A stretch of 64,000 bases of DNA. It comes from Acinetobacter calcoaceticus ANC 3811. Lineage in GTDB: Bacteria > Pseudomonadota > Gammaproteobacteria > Pseudomonadales > Moraxellaceae. The stretch lies in assembly GCF_000399665.1 (NCBI RefSeq), contig NZ_KB976986.1, positions 1,398,240 through 1,462,239 of the forward strand, given 5' to 3'. Shown here in pieces: positions 39,478 through 48,141 of the stretch (position 1 is the first letter of the stretch; every line of letters starts with the position of its first letter). The notes beneath the pieces were generated by a model, which was given only the letters and a program-made list of their open reading frames with translations, ran no database searches and was not told where the DNA came from. The position numbers and the translations under genes were made by a program.

Positions 39478-40869
39478 TTAACTCGCCTCAGCAAGTTTTA
39501 ACTCTTTTAGATTACGATATTTTGCACCGCGGTGATTTTCAGGCAAATATGGCCCAGCACCAAATAGTTTTTCTCTTAATGTTCCTTGTGCATAAGAGGT
39601 TTGATATACCCCACGTTTTTGCAACTCTGGAACAATAAATTCGACCACATCAGCAAAGGTTTGATGAGCCAAAATATAGGCAAGGTTAAAGCCATCGACA
39701 TCGGTATCTTCAACCCATTGCTGTAAAGCATCAGAAACGGTTTCTGCCGAACCCACTAACACAGGTCCATTACCGCCTAAGCTGTTCCAATTTGCAATTT
39801 CTTCAATGGTCCAAACACGTTCTGGATCTGCATTTACATAAGAGTCTAATAAAGATTGAATGGCATTGGTTTGAATATATTCAACTTTATCGGTCGGTTG
39901 ATATTGTGAAAAATCAACACCAGACCAGCCAGACAGCAATGTTAAAGCGCCATCATAGCTTCCATAGCTTTGATATTCTTTAAACTTAGCCTGTGCTTTT
40001 GCATCGGTTTCATCAGTGACAATCGACAAAAGTGCATAAATTTTAACAGAGTACGGGTCGCGGCCTTCTTGAGCCAATTTCTGGCGAATGCCCTGTACCA
40101 CTTTTTTAGTGGCAATTTTAGACGGCGCTGCTATGAATACACACTCGGCATTTTGACTAGCAAACTTCTGCCCGCGTGAAGATGCGCCTGCTTGGTAGAG
40201 TACTGGCGTTCGTTGCGGTGATGGTTCACAAATATGGATACCCGGCACAGTAAAGTATTTACCCTCGTGCTGAATTGGATGCACTTTTCTATGATCTGCA
40301 AAGATACCTCTTTCACGATCACGAAGTACCGAACCTTCTTCCCAAGAACCTTCCCAAAGTTTGTAAAGGACTTCTAAATATTCATCAGCAATATCATAAC
40401 GATTGTCATGATTAACCTGAGTTTTTAGACCCAAGTTTTTCGAACCACTTTCCAAATAAGACGTCACGATATTCCAACCAACTCGCCCTTTGGTTAAATG
40501 GTCTAGCGTGCTAATACGTCTAGCAAAAGGATAAGGATGTTCAAAGGAAATAGAGGTCGTGACACCAAAGCCCAAATGCTTTGTGACCGCTGCCATCGCT
40601 GGCACAATCTGTAGTGGATCATTGACCGGAACTTGTACTGCACCTGTTAAGGCATGTTCAGCACTTTGATGATAAACGTCATAAATACCAAGCACATCTG
40701 CAATAAAAATACCGTCAAAAAAACCACGCTCAAGAATTTGTGCTAAATCTGTCCAATATTCTAAATCTTTATATTCAACAGATCGATCTTGAGGATGTCG
40801 CCATAATCCAGGAGATTGGTGAGCAATACAATTCATTTCAAAAGCATTAAAACTAATTTTCTTAGTCAT
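39478..40869 (-). CDS. LLM-class flavin monooxygenase (NtaA/SnaA/DszA family)
   Basis: A 463-residue FMNH2-dependent monooxygenase. Start FEMNCIAHQSPGLWRHP, then DLAQILERGFFDGIFIADVLG, TSISFEHPYPFARRISTLDHL, GRVGWNIVTSYLESGSKNLG and GASSRGQKFASQNAECVF are signatures of the NtaA/SnaA/DszA group, which oxidises nitrilotriacetate, dimethyl sulfone, dibenzothiophene sulfone and related compounds. Next to tauABCD and an SfnB-like gene, a desulfurisation role is likely. The required flavin reductase gene is not in this window. Confidence 0.92.
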   Translation of the reverse strand: MTKKISFNAFEMNCIAHQSPGLWRHPQDRSVEYKDLEYWTDLAQILERGFFDGIFIADVLGIYDVYHQSAEHALTGAVQVPVNDPLQIVPAMAAVTKHLGFGVTTSISFEHPYPFARRISTLDHLTKGRVGWNIVTSYLESGSKNLGLKTQVNHDNRYDIADEYLEVLYKLWEGSWEEGSVLRDRERGIFADHRKVHPIQHEGKYFTVPGIHICEPSPQRTPVLYQAGASSRGQKFASQNAECVFIAAPSKIATKKVVQGIRQKLAQEGRDPYSVKIYALLSIVTDETDAKAQAKFKEYQSYGSYDGALTLLSGWSGVDFSQYQPTDKVEYIQTNAIQSLLDSYVNADPERVWTIEEIANWNSLGGNGPVLVGSAETVSDALQQWVEDTDVDGFNLAYILAHQTFADVVEFIVPELQKRGVYQTSYAQGTLREKLFGAGPYLPENHRGAKYRNLKELKLAEAS

Positions 40870-41048
40870 AAAATATCAACCAGCATTTTATTTAATTTTT
40901 ATACTAAAGCAATTTTTATGTTTTCTTTATAATATAAACCCCAAACAAAATATGATTTTATTCTAATAGGTTTTTATAATTTATTTAAAAAAAAACATAA
41001 ATAATATTAAGCCGCTAAAAATAGCAGCTTAATATCTAAAACTATAAT

Positions 41049-42344
41049 TTATTGCTTAGCAACATTCCCTATTCGCCATTGATATGGTGGTAATGTGCCA
41101 TTTACACTAAAATCACCGACAATTCGATTTTTAAATACTCTCGGGTTATGTGAAGATAAAGTCCGTACATTACGCCAGTATCGATCTAGGCCTAAATCTT
41201 TGTCTGTTGCAGAAGCACCTAAAGCGTCAAATAAAATTGTAGAAGCATTTAAAATTAGATCGGTAATGACCGTTTGAGACTGTGCACTTTCAAGCTCGGC
41301 AAGTGCATTTTGCTCCTCTTCAAGCTGCTCATTATTTTGAAATGCAGCCAAGTAAGCACGTTGTAAGCTTTGTGCGACTTTTTCAACAATGGCCCCTGCA
41401 CTGTAAGCTGCACCACGGATTTGGCCTACGACTTGTAAAATCTGCGGATCCTGTTTTACAAATTGAGCATTTGCATGCGTGTAGTTTCGAGTACGTTTAG
41501 CAACAGCTTGAGAAACTTCATAGGTTGCAGCACGTCCTAGACCTGTAATGATTGCCAGTTGGACCAGTTGATAGTAAGCCGCTGAATATTTAAAGCGGTC
41601 ATCATCAGGTAAAATTTCAGTTTCATCGACCAATACGTCATGGAAATATGCTGTACCACTTGCGGTGAGTTGCTGACCAAAGCCATTCCAGTCATCAACA
41701 ATTTCGACACCTTCATCTTCACGGCGTACAACGACTGAACCAGACTCACCCTTTAAGTCAGTTACACCAACATCCACCCAGTCTGCATACAGGCTACCTG
41801 TGGTGTAATATTTTTTACCTTTAACGCGAATTTTTCCGTCAGCATCTCGATACAAATGTGTTTCGAACTGATCAATTGACTCTTTCCCACCTTCAGACCA
41901 TGCACTACCCACCGTTTCACCATTGGCAATTCGGCTAAGCCAACGCTGTTGAAATGCCTTATCTTTACTCACCAACACATCTTCAGTGAAACCAAAATGC
42001 ACACGCAAAGCTTGCGGTAAGTTTGAATCGGCCTCTGCAAGTTCAATGAGCAATGCAAATAATTCAGGAATGGTTGCATCAAAGCCACCATGAGCTTTGG
42101 GAAGTCTTAACCGTGTAAAGCCAATATCTTTGAGCCACTGAAGTTGTTCATAAGGCAAAATATGCTGCTGCTCACGGATTAAAGCCCCTTCTTTAATACG
42201 CGCAAAAGTCGGTCTGAAATTTTTTGCCAACTCATCATAACGTTCAGAAGGTCCTTGTCCCCATACCCGAGAAATGATTGAAGCCTGACTAAGTGCAGCA
42301 TGCGTTAGTGAACCGAGATGATGCTCAAAATTTAAATTTGTCAT
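41049..42344 (-). CDS. SfnB-like acyl-CoA dehydrogenase-fold oxidoreductase
   Basis: A 431-residue flavoprotein of the acyl-CoA dehydrogenase fold with DszC/SfnB-like features: QWLKDIGFTRLRLPKAHGG, LPQALRVHFGFTEDVL, TVGSAWSEGGKESIDQFET, KYYTTGSLYADWVDVGV and the C-terminal RYWRNVRTLSSHNPRVFK. SfnB-type proteins are induced for use of dimethyl sulfone and other organosulfur sources and probably act as flavin monooxygenases. It is 179 bases upstream of the LLM gene on the same strand. Confidence 0.9.
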   Translation of the reverse strand: MTNLNFEHHLGSLTHAALSQASIISRVWGQGPSERYDELAKNFRPTFARIKEGALIREQQHILPYEQLQWLKDIGFTRLRLPKAHGGFDATIPELFALLIELAEADSNLPQALRVHFGFTEDVLVSKDKAFQQRWLSRIANGETVGSAWSEGGKESIDQFETHLYRDADGKIRVKGKKYYTTGSLYADWVDVGVTDLKGESGSVVVRREDEGVEIVDDWNGFGQQLTASGTAYFHDVLVDETEILPDDDRFKYSAAYYQLVQLAIITGLGRAATYEVSQAVAKRTRNYTHANAQFVKQDPQILQVVGQIRGAAYSAGAIVEKVAQSLQRAYLAAFQNNEQLEEEQNALAELESAQSQTVITDLILNASTILFDALGASATDKDLGLDRYWRNVRTLSSHNPRVFKNRIVGDFSVNGTLPPYQWRIGNVAKQ

Positions 42345-42461
42345 TTATGTAAAACCAATATTGCTTTGCTTTTACCATAAAATATTTATTTCACATGAAA
42401 ACGATTATTTTTTTATAACTGTATTCATTCTTTATATAACGCCAGAAAATGCCTGCAAACA

Positions 42462-43280
42462 CTAAGCTAACTCTTTCTTTTGAAGACTATGCTGACTTTG
42501 CAATAAGGTTTGCATATATTCTGAATAGACAGATAATTTTTCGAAAATATGCTCTGAATAGAACATATCATCAATTAAATGCGTCATTTGAGGTGTGGTG
42601 AAGGTGTCACACAACCCGACAAGTTCTGCATTCATTTGAGCAAATTTCGCACATAATTTCACGTAGGTATCATCTTTATTTTTAAATAATAATTTACGCA
42701 TTTCCAATTCATTTATATCTTTTAAATCATCATTTATTTTGAGGTTAATCCAATAGATTTTGACTTTTAAGAACTGCTCAAGCTCTTTCAAATGTTCTAA
42801 ATCAATATCTAAATCAGTGATTAAAAAAACGGTAGAGATATCACTTCGACACAGTGCTTTAATTAAACTTAAATAAATAAATTCAACTTCACTCAGCTCT
42901 GCTAACTCTAAATCTATATATATTTTTAAGCTTTCTAGAACGTCATCAATCTTAAAAAGAGCCTTTTTTTCAGCTTGATAATATTTATTAAGAATAGAAA
43001 GCACAGGCGCTGTCGCAGGTGTTGTGTAAATGGCTGCTTTATTTAAATTGGCAAATATAAAAGGTGAAAATAGGTAAGCAACACTGCTTTGCTTTAGGTG
43101 AATATGAGATTGAATTAAATATACAGTTTGAGATTTAGAAAAGTCTCTGAGAACCTTCGCTCTTAATAAAGTTGCTTCGAAGTTAACATAGGTCTGCTCT
43201 AATTGAGCCATTATAGACGCTGGAATAGGCTGATTTTTAATAATTTTATGCAGGACATTGAGTTGAGAAGTAGTAAACAT
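42462..43280 (-). CDS. Uncharacterised 272-residue protein
   Basis: I do not recognise this protein. It has no signal peptide and no clear membrane span, is rich in Leu, Ile, Lys and Asp, and alternates predicted helices with strands such as TVYLIQSHI, SVAYLFSPFIFA, AAIYTTPA, STVFLITDLDI and VKIYWINLKI. This pattern suggests a cytoplasmic alpha/beta protein. The final part (about 205-270) is helical. It is a single gene with AT-rich codons, between the sulfur cluster and the cytochrome oxidase genes, and convergent or co-directional with nothing obviously related. The open frame is intact and starts at the first ATG. Confidence 0.75.
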   Translation of the reverse strand: MFTTSQLNVLHKIIKNQPIPASIMAQLEQTYVNFEATLLRAKVLRDFSKSQTVYLIQSHIHLKQSSVAYLFSPFIFANLNKAAIYTTPATAPVLSILNKYYQAEKKALFKIDDVLESLKIYIDLELAELSEVEFIYLSLIKALCRSDISTVFLITDLDIDLEHLKELEQFLKVKIYWINLKINDDLKDINELEMRKLLFKNKDDTYVKLCAKFAQMNAELVGLCDTFTTPQMTHLIDDMFYSEHIFEKLSVYSEYMQTLLQSQHSLQKKELA

Positions 43281-43928
43281 TTTTTAACATCCAAGCTATT
43301 TTAGAAGAGCTACACTTAAATCAGGTCTTTAATAACCTACGCAACAACCAGACCTCACACAAAACAACAAGGGAATAAAAAAGAAGTAATTTATCCTGCG
43401 CTTATATAAAAACCAAAGTCGCATTGATGTTGTTTATAACGATGATTTTGGCCATTCGTAAATCGTGTTCATTTATTTTGGACTTTAGGTGAATGGATAT
43501 ATAGCTACAGATAATTGAAAAAAAACTATAGCACACCTCACAATTGCTCCAGACTGTTATAGTTTTATAAAAAATTTCTGTATCTAGATATACAAAATTA
43601 GCGAGTGCATGATTAAGAAAGCTTCTTAAGGTAGGTAGTTTTCATGAAACGATCTATGGTGCATCGTCAGATATTTCATCAATGTTTCAATGCAACATGC
43701 ATTTTTACAAATGCAACATCAAGCATAAACTTTGTTAACAGATTGAGAACAATTAATCGTTCTATTCTCTTGAAATATCAAGCAATTATATTACTTCGCC
43801 CTGTTGGCATTTTACTTGCTAAGAACATTTATCACAGAAGTAAGTGCAATTGTCAAAATACTTTATTGCCTGAAAATAAGTATTTAACTCATTTAATCAT
43901 CATCAGCTAGTTCACAGGGGGAAAGTTT
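43281..43928. other. Long leader/control region upstream of cioAB
   Basis: About 650 bases. A plus-strand frame at 43644-43910 has Cys/His/Asn-rich random-looking translation and no ribosome binding site, so I treat it as non-coding. Two inverted repeats stand out: AAAACTATA/TATAGTTTT (43522-43530, 43558-43566) and TTAAGAA/TTCTTAA (43613-43619, 43623-43629). No FNR-type TTGAT-N4-ATCAA site was seen. The cioA ribosome binding site is GGGGGA (43917-43922). Confidence 0.6.
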
Positions 43929-45374
43929 ATGAGCCTCGGTCTAACCGCTCTAGAATTAGCGCGAATACAATTTGCTTTTACAGTATCCTTCCATATTATT
44001 TTTCCGGCCACTTCCATCGGTCTTGCCTGCTTTTTAGCAGTGCTAGAGTGGAAATGGTTAAGAACCCAAAACCCGATTTATAAAGATCTATTTAAATACT
44101 GGATTAAGATCTTTGCCGTTGCCTTTGGTATGGGTGTGGTCTCGGGCGTGGTCATGAGTTACCAGTTTGGTACTAACTGGAGTGAATTTTCACGCGTCGC
44201 CGGAAGTATTACTGGTCCTTTACTTACCTATGAAGTCTTGAGTGCCTTCTTCTTAGAAGCAGGTTTCTTAGGCATTATGTTATTTGGTTGGGGACGTGTT
44301 GGTCCTCGAGCCCATTTCTTCGCAACACTTATGGTGGCCATCGGAACATGTATTTCCATGTTCTGGATTTTATCTTCTAATAGTTGGATGCAGACACCTC
44401 AAGGCTTTGCGATCGAAAATGGCATTATTGTGCCAAAAGACTGGTTTGCAATTGTCTTTAACCCATCCTTCCCCTACCGCTTTGCCCATATGGGTGCAGC
44501 CGCCTTCTTAGTTTCATCATTATTAGTCGTCGGAACATCTGCATGGCATTTAGTAAAAGGCCGTCGTGATGAATTAGTGAAAAAATCGTTCTCGATGGGT
44601 CTCTGGATGGTGCTTGTGACTTCATGTTTGCAAGTAGTGATTGGCGATAATCATGGTTTGAATACTCGTGAACATCAACCTGCCAAACTTGCAGCAATGG
44701 AAGGTCACTGGGAAACCAATCACAATGAGCCTATGCCATTATTGCTATTTGCAATTCCAGATATGAAAGAAGAACGTAACCACTTCGAAGTGGGTGTTCC
44801 TTATTTGGGTAGCTTAATTTTAACGCATAGCTTAGATGGTCAAGTGACAGGCTTAAAAGATTTCGCACCTGAAGATCGTCCAAATTCAACGATTGTTTTC
44901 TGGAGCTTCCGTGTGATGGTGGGTCTTGGTGTACTCATGGTCACCTTGTCTTTAATTGCACTTTGGCTACGTAAAAGCGGAAAACTCTATGAAACTTCTT
45001 GGTTCCATAAATTTGCTTTAGTGATGGGACCTTCTGGTTATGTCGCAATGCTTGCAGGTTGGGTAACCACTGAGGTTGGCCGTCAGCCGTGGGTGGTTTA
45101 CGGCATTATGAGAACTAAAGATGGACTTTCACATACCGTTTCCGCAGAACAAGTCGGACTGAGCCTGTTTATTTTTGTGGTGGTCTATACCATCGTTTTT
45201 GGTAGCGGTATTTACTACACCTTAAAATTAATTAACAAAGGCCCATCATTCATTGATACGCCAAATGTTGAAACTGGTGGCGTAGGACACTTTAAAACAC
45301 CAATGCGTCCACTTAGTGCAGTCGATGAAAATATTGACAGCAAACAAAACTCTGGGGAGAACCGTCATGATTGA
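43929..45374 (+). CDS. cioA: Cytochrome bd-type quinol oxidase subunit I (CioA)
   Basis: A 481-residue membrane protein that oxidises ubiquinol and reduces oxygen with hemes b and d. Heme-ligand His22 in FTVSFHIIFP, RFAHMGAAAFL and GWVTTEVGRQPWVVYGIMRT are conserved. It is shorter than E. coli CydA (522), with a short Q-loop, the mark of the cyanide-insensitive CioA branch. Overlaps the subunit II gene by eight bases, and a DUF2474 gene follows. Expected to serve low-oxygen or cyanide/sulfide-tolerant respiration. Confidence 0.93.
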   Translation: MSLGLTALELARIQFAFTVSFHIIFPATSIGLACFLAVLEWKWLRTQNPIYKDLFKYWIKIFAVAFGMGVVSGVVMSYQFGTNWSEFSRVAGSITGPLLTYEVLSAFFLEAGFLGIMLFGWGRVGPRAHFFATLMVAIGTCISMFWILSSNSWMQTPQGFAIENGIIVPKDWFAIVFNPSFPYRFAHMGAAAFLVSSLLVVGTSAWHLVKGRRDELVKKSFSMGLWMVLVTSCLQVVIGDNHGLNTREHQPAKLAAMEGHWETNHNEPMPLLLFAIPDMKEERNHFEVGVPYLGSLILTHSLDGQVTGLKDFAPEDRPNSTIVFWSFRVMVGLGVLMVTLSLIALWLRKSGKLYETSWFHKFALVMGPSGYVAMLAGWVTTEVGRQPWVVYGIMRTKDGLSHTVSAEQVGLSLFIFVVVYTIVFGSGIYYTLKLINKGPSFIDTPNVETGGVGHFKTPMRPLSAVDENIDSKQNSGENRHD

Positions 45375-46374
45375 TCTTTCTTTAATATGGGTCGGTATTA
45401 TCGGTTTAGGTGTCATGATTTATGTGGTCATGGACGGCTTCGACTTAGGAATCGGGATTATGTTCCCCTTCATTAAGAACAGCCAAGAACGTGACGTGAT
45501 GATGAATACCGTGGCTCCTGTCTGGGATGGTAATGAAACGTGGATGGTACTCGGCGGTGCCGGTCTATATGCTGCCTTTCCACTGGTCTATTCAACAGTT
45601 TTATCAGCACTCTATTTACCGATCATTTTCATGGTGATTGCCCTGATTTTCCGTGGCGTTGCTTTTGAATTCCGTTTCAAAGCCCATCGCACTAAACATC
45701 TTTGGGATTTAGCCTTTATCTGGGGTTCAATTTTAACTAGCTTTCTCCAAGGGATTATTTTAGGTGCCTATATCCAAGGGATTAAAACCGAAAATGGTAT
45801 TTATGCGGGTGGATCACTTGACTGGTTATCTCCATTTACGATCTTTACAGGTATTGGCGTAGTTGCCATGTATGCCACTTTAGGATGTGGATGGCTCATC
45901 TTAAAAACTGAAAAAGGCTTGCAGCAACGTATGTATGAGCTCATGCCAAAGCTAATTATTGCGTTGCTCATTATTTTTGGCGGCGTGAGTTTATATACTC
46001 CGTTAACTCATCCTGAAATTGCAGATCGCTGGTTCTCTTTACCAAACCTGTTTTATTTTAGCCCTGTGCCTATTTTGGTCTTATTATTTGTCGGCCTGAT
46101 TTTATCAGCGTGTAAAAAGCAGCAACATGACCTCAAGCCATTTATATATACACTGGCTCTAGTCTTCCTTGCATTTACAGGCTTCGTCATTAGTTTATGG
46201 CCATATATTATTCCGCCATCAGTGACTATTTGGCAGGCAGCGGCCCCTCACTCAAGCCAGATGTTTGCTTTGGTTGGCGCACTTATTCTGATTCCGATCA
46301 TTATTGCTTACACCATTGTGTCTTACTGGGTATTCAGAGACAAAGTTCGTGTAGGTGATGAAGGCTATCACTAA
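45367..46374 (+). CDS. cioB: Cytochrome bd-type quinol oxidase subunit II (CioB)
   Basis: A 335-residue membrane protein with about eight spans. ATG 45367 has GGGGAGA upstream and overlaps cioA by eight bases; the frame is open to 45316 but those residues are hydrophilic and unlike the family. Conserved parts: VVMDGFDLGIGIMFPF, PVWDGNETWMVLGGAGLYAAFP, FRGVAFEFRFKA. Partner of CioA in the oxidase. Confidence 0.94.
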   Translation: MIDLSLIWVGIIGLGVMIYVVMDGFDLGIGIMFPFIKNSQERDVMMNTVAPVWDGNETWMVLGGAGLYAAFPLVYSTVLSALYLPIIFMVIALIFRGVAFEFRFKAHRTKHLWDLAFIWGSILTSFLQGIILGAYIQGIKTENGIYAGGSLDWLSPFTIFTGIGVVAMYATLGCGWLILKTEKGLQQRMYELMPKLIIALLIIFGGVSLYTPLTHPEIADRWFSLPNLFYFSPVPILVLLFVGLILSACKKQQHDLKPFIYTLALVFLAFTGFVISLWPYIIPPSVTIWQAAAPHSSQMFALVGALILIPIIIAYTIVSYWVFRDKVRVGDEGYH

Positions 46375-46389
46375 ATGTATGGGGGTTTT

Positions 46390-46524
46390 ATGAAAAAGTT
46401 ATCAGTCAAACTCAATCAAACCCAATGGTTTATTCTGCTATGGCTCGCTGGCTTTTTAGCTTTAGGTGTTATTGCGGGTTTGTTTAAAGTCATATTGATT
46501 TATGCCGCCCCTTATTTAAAGTAA
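46390..46524 (+). CDS. DUF2474 small membrane subunit of CioAB-type oxidase
   Basis: A 44-residue protein (MKKLSVKLNQTQWFILLWLA... ending APYLK) with one hydrophobic span, starting 16 bases after cioB; a GGGGG stretch (46381-46385) may serve as its ribosome binding site. Its size, QTQWFILLWLAGF start and position match DUF2474 proteins that follow cioAB genes. By analogy with CydX it may be a third, stabilising subunit; that is inference. It is followed by a strong terminator. Confidence 0.88.
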   Translation: MKKLSVKLNQTQWFILLWLAGFLALGVIAGLFKVILIYAAPYLK

Positions 46525-46540
46525 ATCTATTATTCTCAAC

Positions 46541-46573
46541 AAATGCCGTTTGTAGATTCTGCAAACGGCATTT
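46541..46573 (+). terminator. Terminator of the cioAB-DUF2474 operon
   Basis: AAATGCCGTTTG (46541-46552) pairs perfectly with CAAACGGCATTT (46562-46573) around a 9-nt loop, followed by ATTATT. GC core and position support termination. Confidence 0.82.
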
Positions 46574-46622
46574 ATTATTGATTAAGTGCATCTTTTATTT
46601 TGTCATTTTGGGCAGCCCATAC

Positions 46623-48023
46623 ATGTATAAATCTGAACAACTTGCCCATAGTATTCGCCAACTTATTGAAAGTGGCACTTTAAATGCGCATGAAAAATTA
46701 CCTTCATTAAGAGATCAGGTACAACGCTCTGGTTTTAGCTTAATGACTGTCATGAATGCCTATCAAGAACTTGAATCGCAAGGTCTTATCTATTCAAAAG
46801 AAAAATCAGGTTATTTCGTTGCTGAGCAAATTGCTCTTAAACCTTTAGAGCAGTATTCAGTTGTTTCACTTAACTCTAAAATTGAAATTAATTCTTTAGT
46901 TTTTAAATATCTTAAATCGATTCAACATGAATCTGTCATACCTTTTGGCTCGGCTTTTCCCGATAGTCAACTTTTATATGCGCCAAAGTTAATTCAGATT
47001 ATGGGGCAGCTTGCACGTCAAAAAAATAGTTATGACCAAACCACAAGCCTACCTCCGGGTAATTTAGCGTTAAGAAAGCTTATCGCTCAGCGCTACTGTA
47101 TGCAAGGTATACAGACCGATCCAGATGACATTGTCATTACATCTGGCGGATTAGATGCGCTTAATCTTTCTTTGCAAGCAGTTGCTCAGCCAGGCGATTA
47201 TATTTTATTACAGCAAAACGTATTTTATGGCGCTTGGCAGGCAGCAGAACGTTTAGGTCTAAAAGTCATTACCATTCCTGAACATCCTCAACATGGCTTT
47301 GACCTAGAGGCTTTTGAGCAGGTTATTCACAATTATCCGATTAAAGTATGCTGGCTCATGCTAAATAGCCACAACCCAATTGGTTTTACCGTCAGTGATG
47401 ACATTAAATATAAAATTGCCAAGTTGCTTCACGAACATCAAATTTATTTGATTGAAGATGATGTCTATGAAGAGCTTTTTTACGGTGGTCAAAAACCACT
47501 TTCAATGAAGTATTTTGACCAGCAAAATCTGGTGCTTCACTGCTCGTCTTTTTCTAAAACATTAGGAGCAGGTTTTCGGGTCGGTTGGGTCTATGCGGGT
47601 AAATTTTCAGATCATATTCAACACTTGCAGCTCATGAGTACCATTTCAGTGAATGCACTTATTCAAAATGCATTGGTTGAGTTTTTGTCTCATCATCATT
47701 ATGAAAAGCACTTGCGTACTCTACGACTTTCACTCGAACGTTATAAAAAACAGTTTTATCATTATTTAAAACAAAACCTGCCTGCTTCATGCGAATTGTA
47801 CTACTACCCAAGTGGTTATTTTCTTTGGGTTAAACTCCCTAGCACGCTAGACAGTATGCGAGTTTATGAAGAGTTGATCCAACAGAATATTGGTGTAGCT
47901 CCAAGCCAATTATTTAGTGTTTTACCCTCACAGCAGCATTATTTACGAATCAACTGCTCTTTTGAATGGAACTCTAAAATTCAAGATGCATTAGATCAAA
48001 TCATTAAAACCATTCAGCAATAA
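46623..48023 (+). CDS. MocR-type regulator (GntR domain + aminotransferase domain)
   Basis: From ATG 46623, 466 residues. The first ~75 form a GntR winged helix (SIRQLIESGTLNAHEKLPSLRD, FSLMTVMNAYQELESQGLIY) and the rest a class I aminotransferase-like domain with LMLNSHNPIGFTVSD, LIEDDVYEELFYGG and the PLP lysine in SSFSKTLGAGFRVGW. MocR proteins sense PLP or amino-compounds rather than transaminate. Target genes are not clear: cioAB upstream ends in a terminator, and a LysR gene follows. An upstream in-frame start at 46578 adds hydrophobic residues and is unlikely. Confidence 0.9.
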   Translation: MYKSEQLAHSIRQLIESGTLNAHEKLPSLRDQVQRSGFSLMTVMNAYQELESQGLIYSKEKSGYFVAEQIALKPLEQYSVVSLNSKIEINSLVFKYLKSIQHESVIPFGSAFPDSQLLYAPKLIQIMGQLARQKNSYDQTTSLPPGNLALRKLIAQRYCMQGIQTDPDDIVITSGGLDALNLSLQAVAQPGDYILLQQNVFYGAWQAAERLGLKVITIPEHPQHGFDLEAFEQVIHNYPIKVCWLMLNSHNPIGFTVSDDIKYKIAKLLHEHQIYLIEDDVYEELFYGGQKPLSMKYFDQQNLVLHCSSFSKTLGAGFRVGWVYAGKFSDHIQHLQLMSTISVNALIQNALVEFLSHHHYEKHLRTLRLSLERYKKQFYHYLKQNLPASCELYYYPSGYFLWVKLPSTLDSMRVYEELIQQNIGVAPSQLFSVLPSQQHYLRINCSFEWNSKIQDALDQIIKTIQQ

Positions 48024-48141
48024 GATAAAGCAGGTTCATCAATCAACTCTTCGACCTAAGCACAATTTTATGGTCTTTATTTTGTGGTAACTTGATCATT
48101 CAAATCTATAGTTTTAAGGGAAGCGGGTTCAAGGTATTTAT

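Noticed and set aside
43644..43910. Plus-strand frame of 88 codons upstream of cioA
   Set aside because: The translation is rich in Asn, Cys, His and Ile with no domain, no ribosome binding site, and it lies in the control region.
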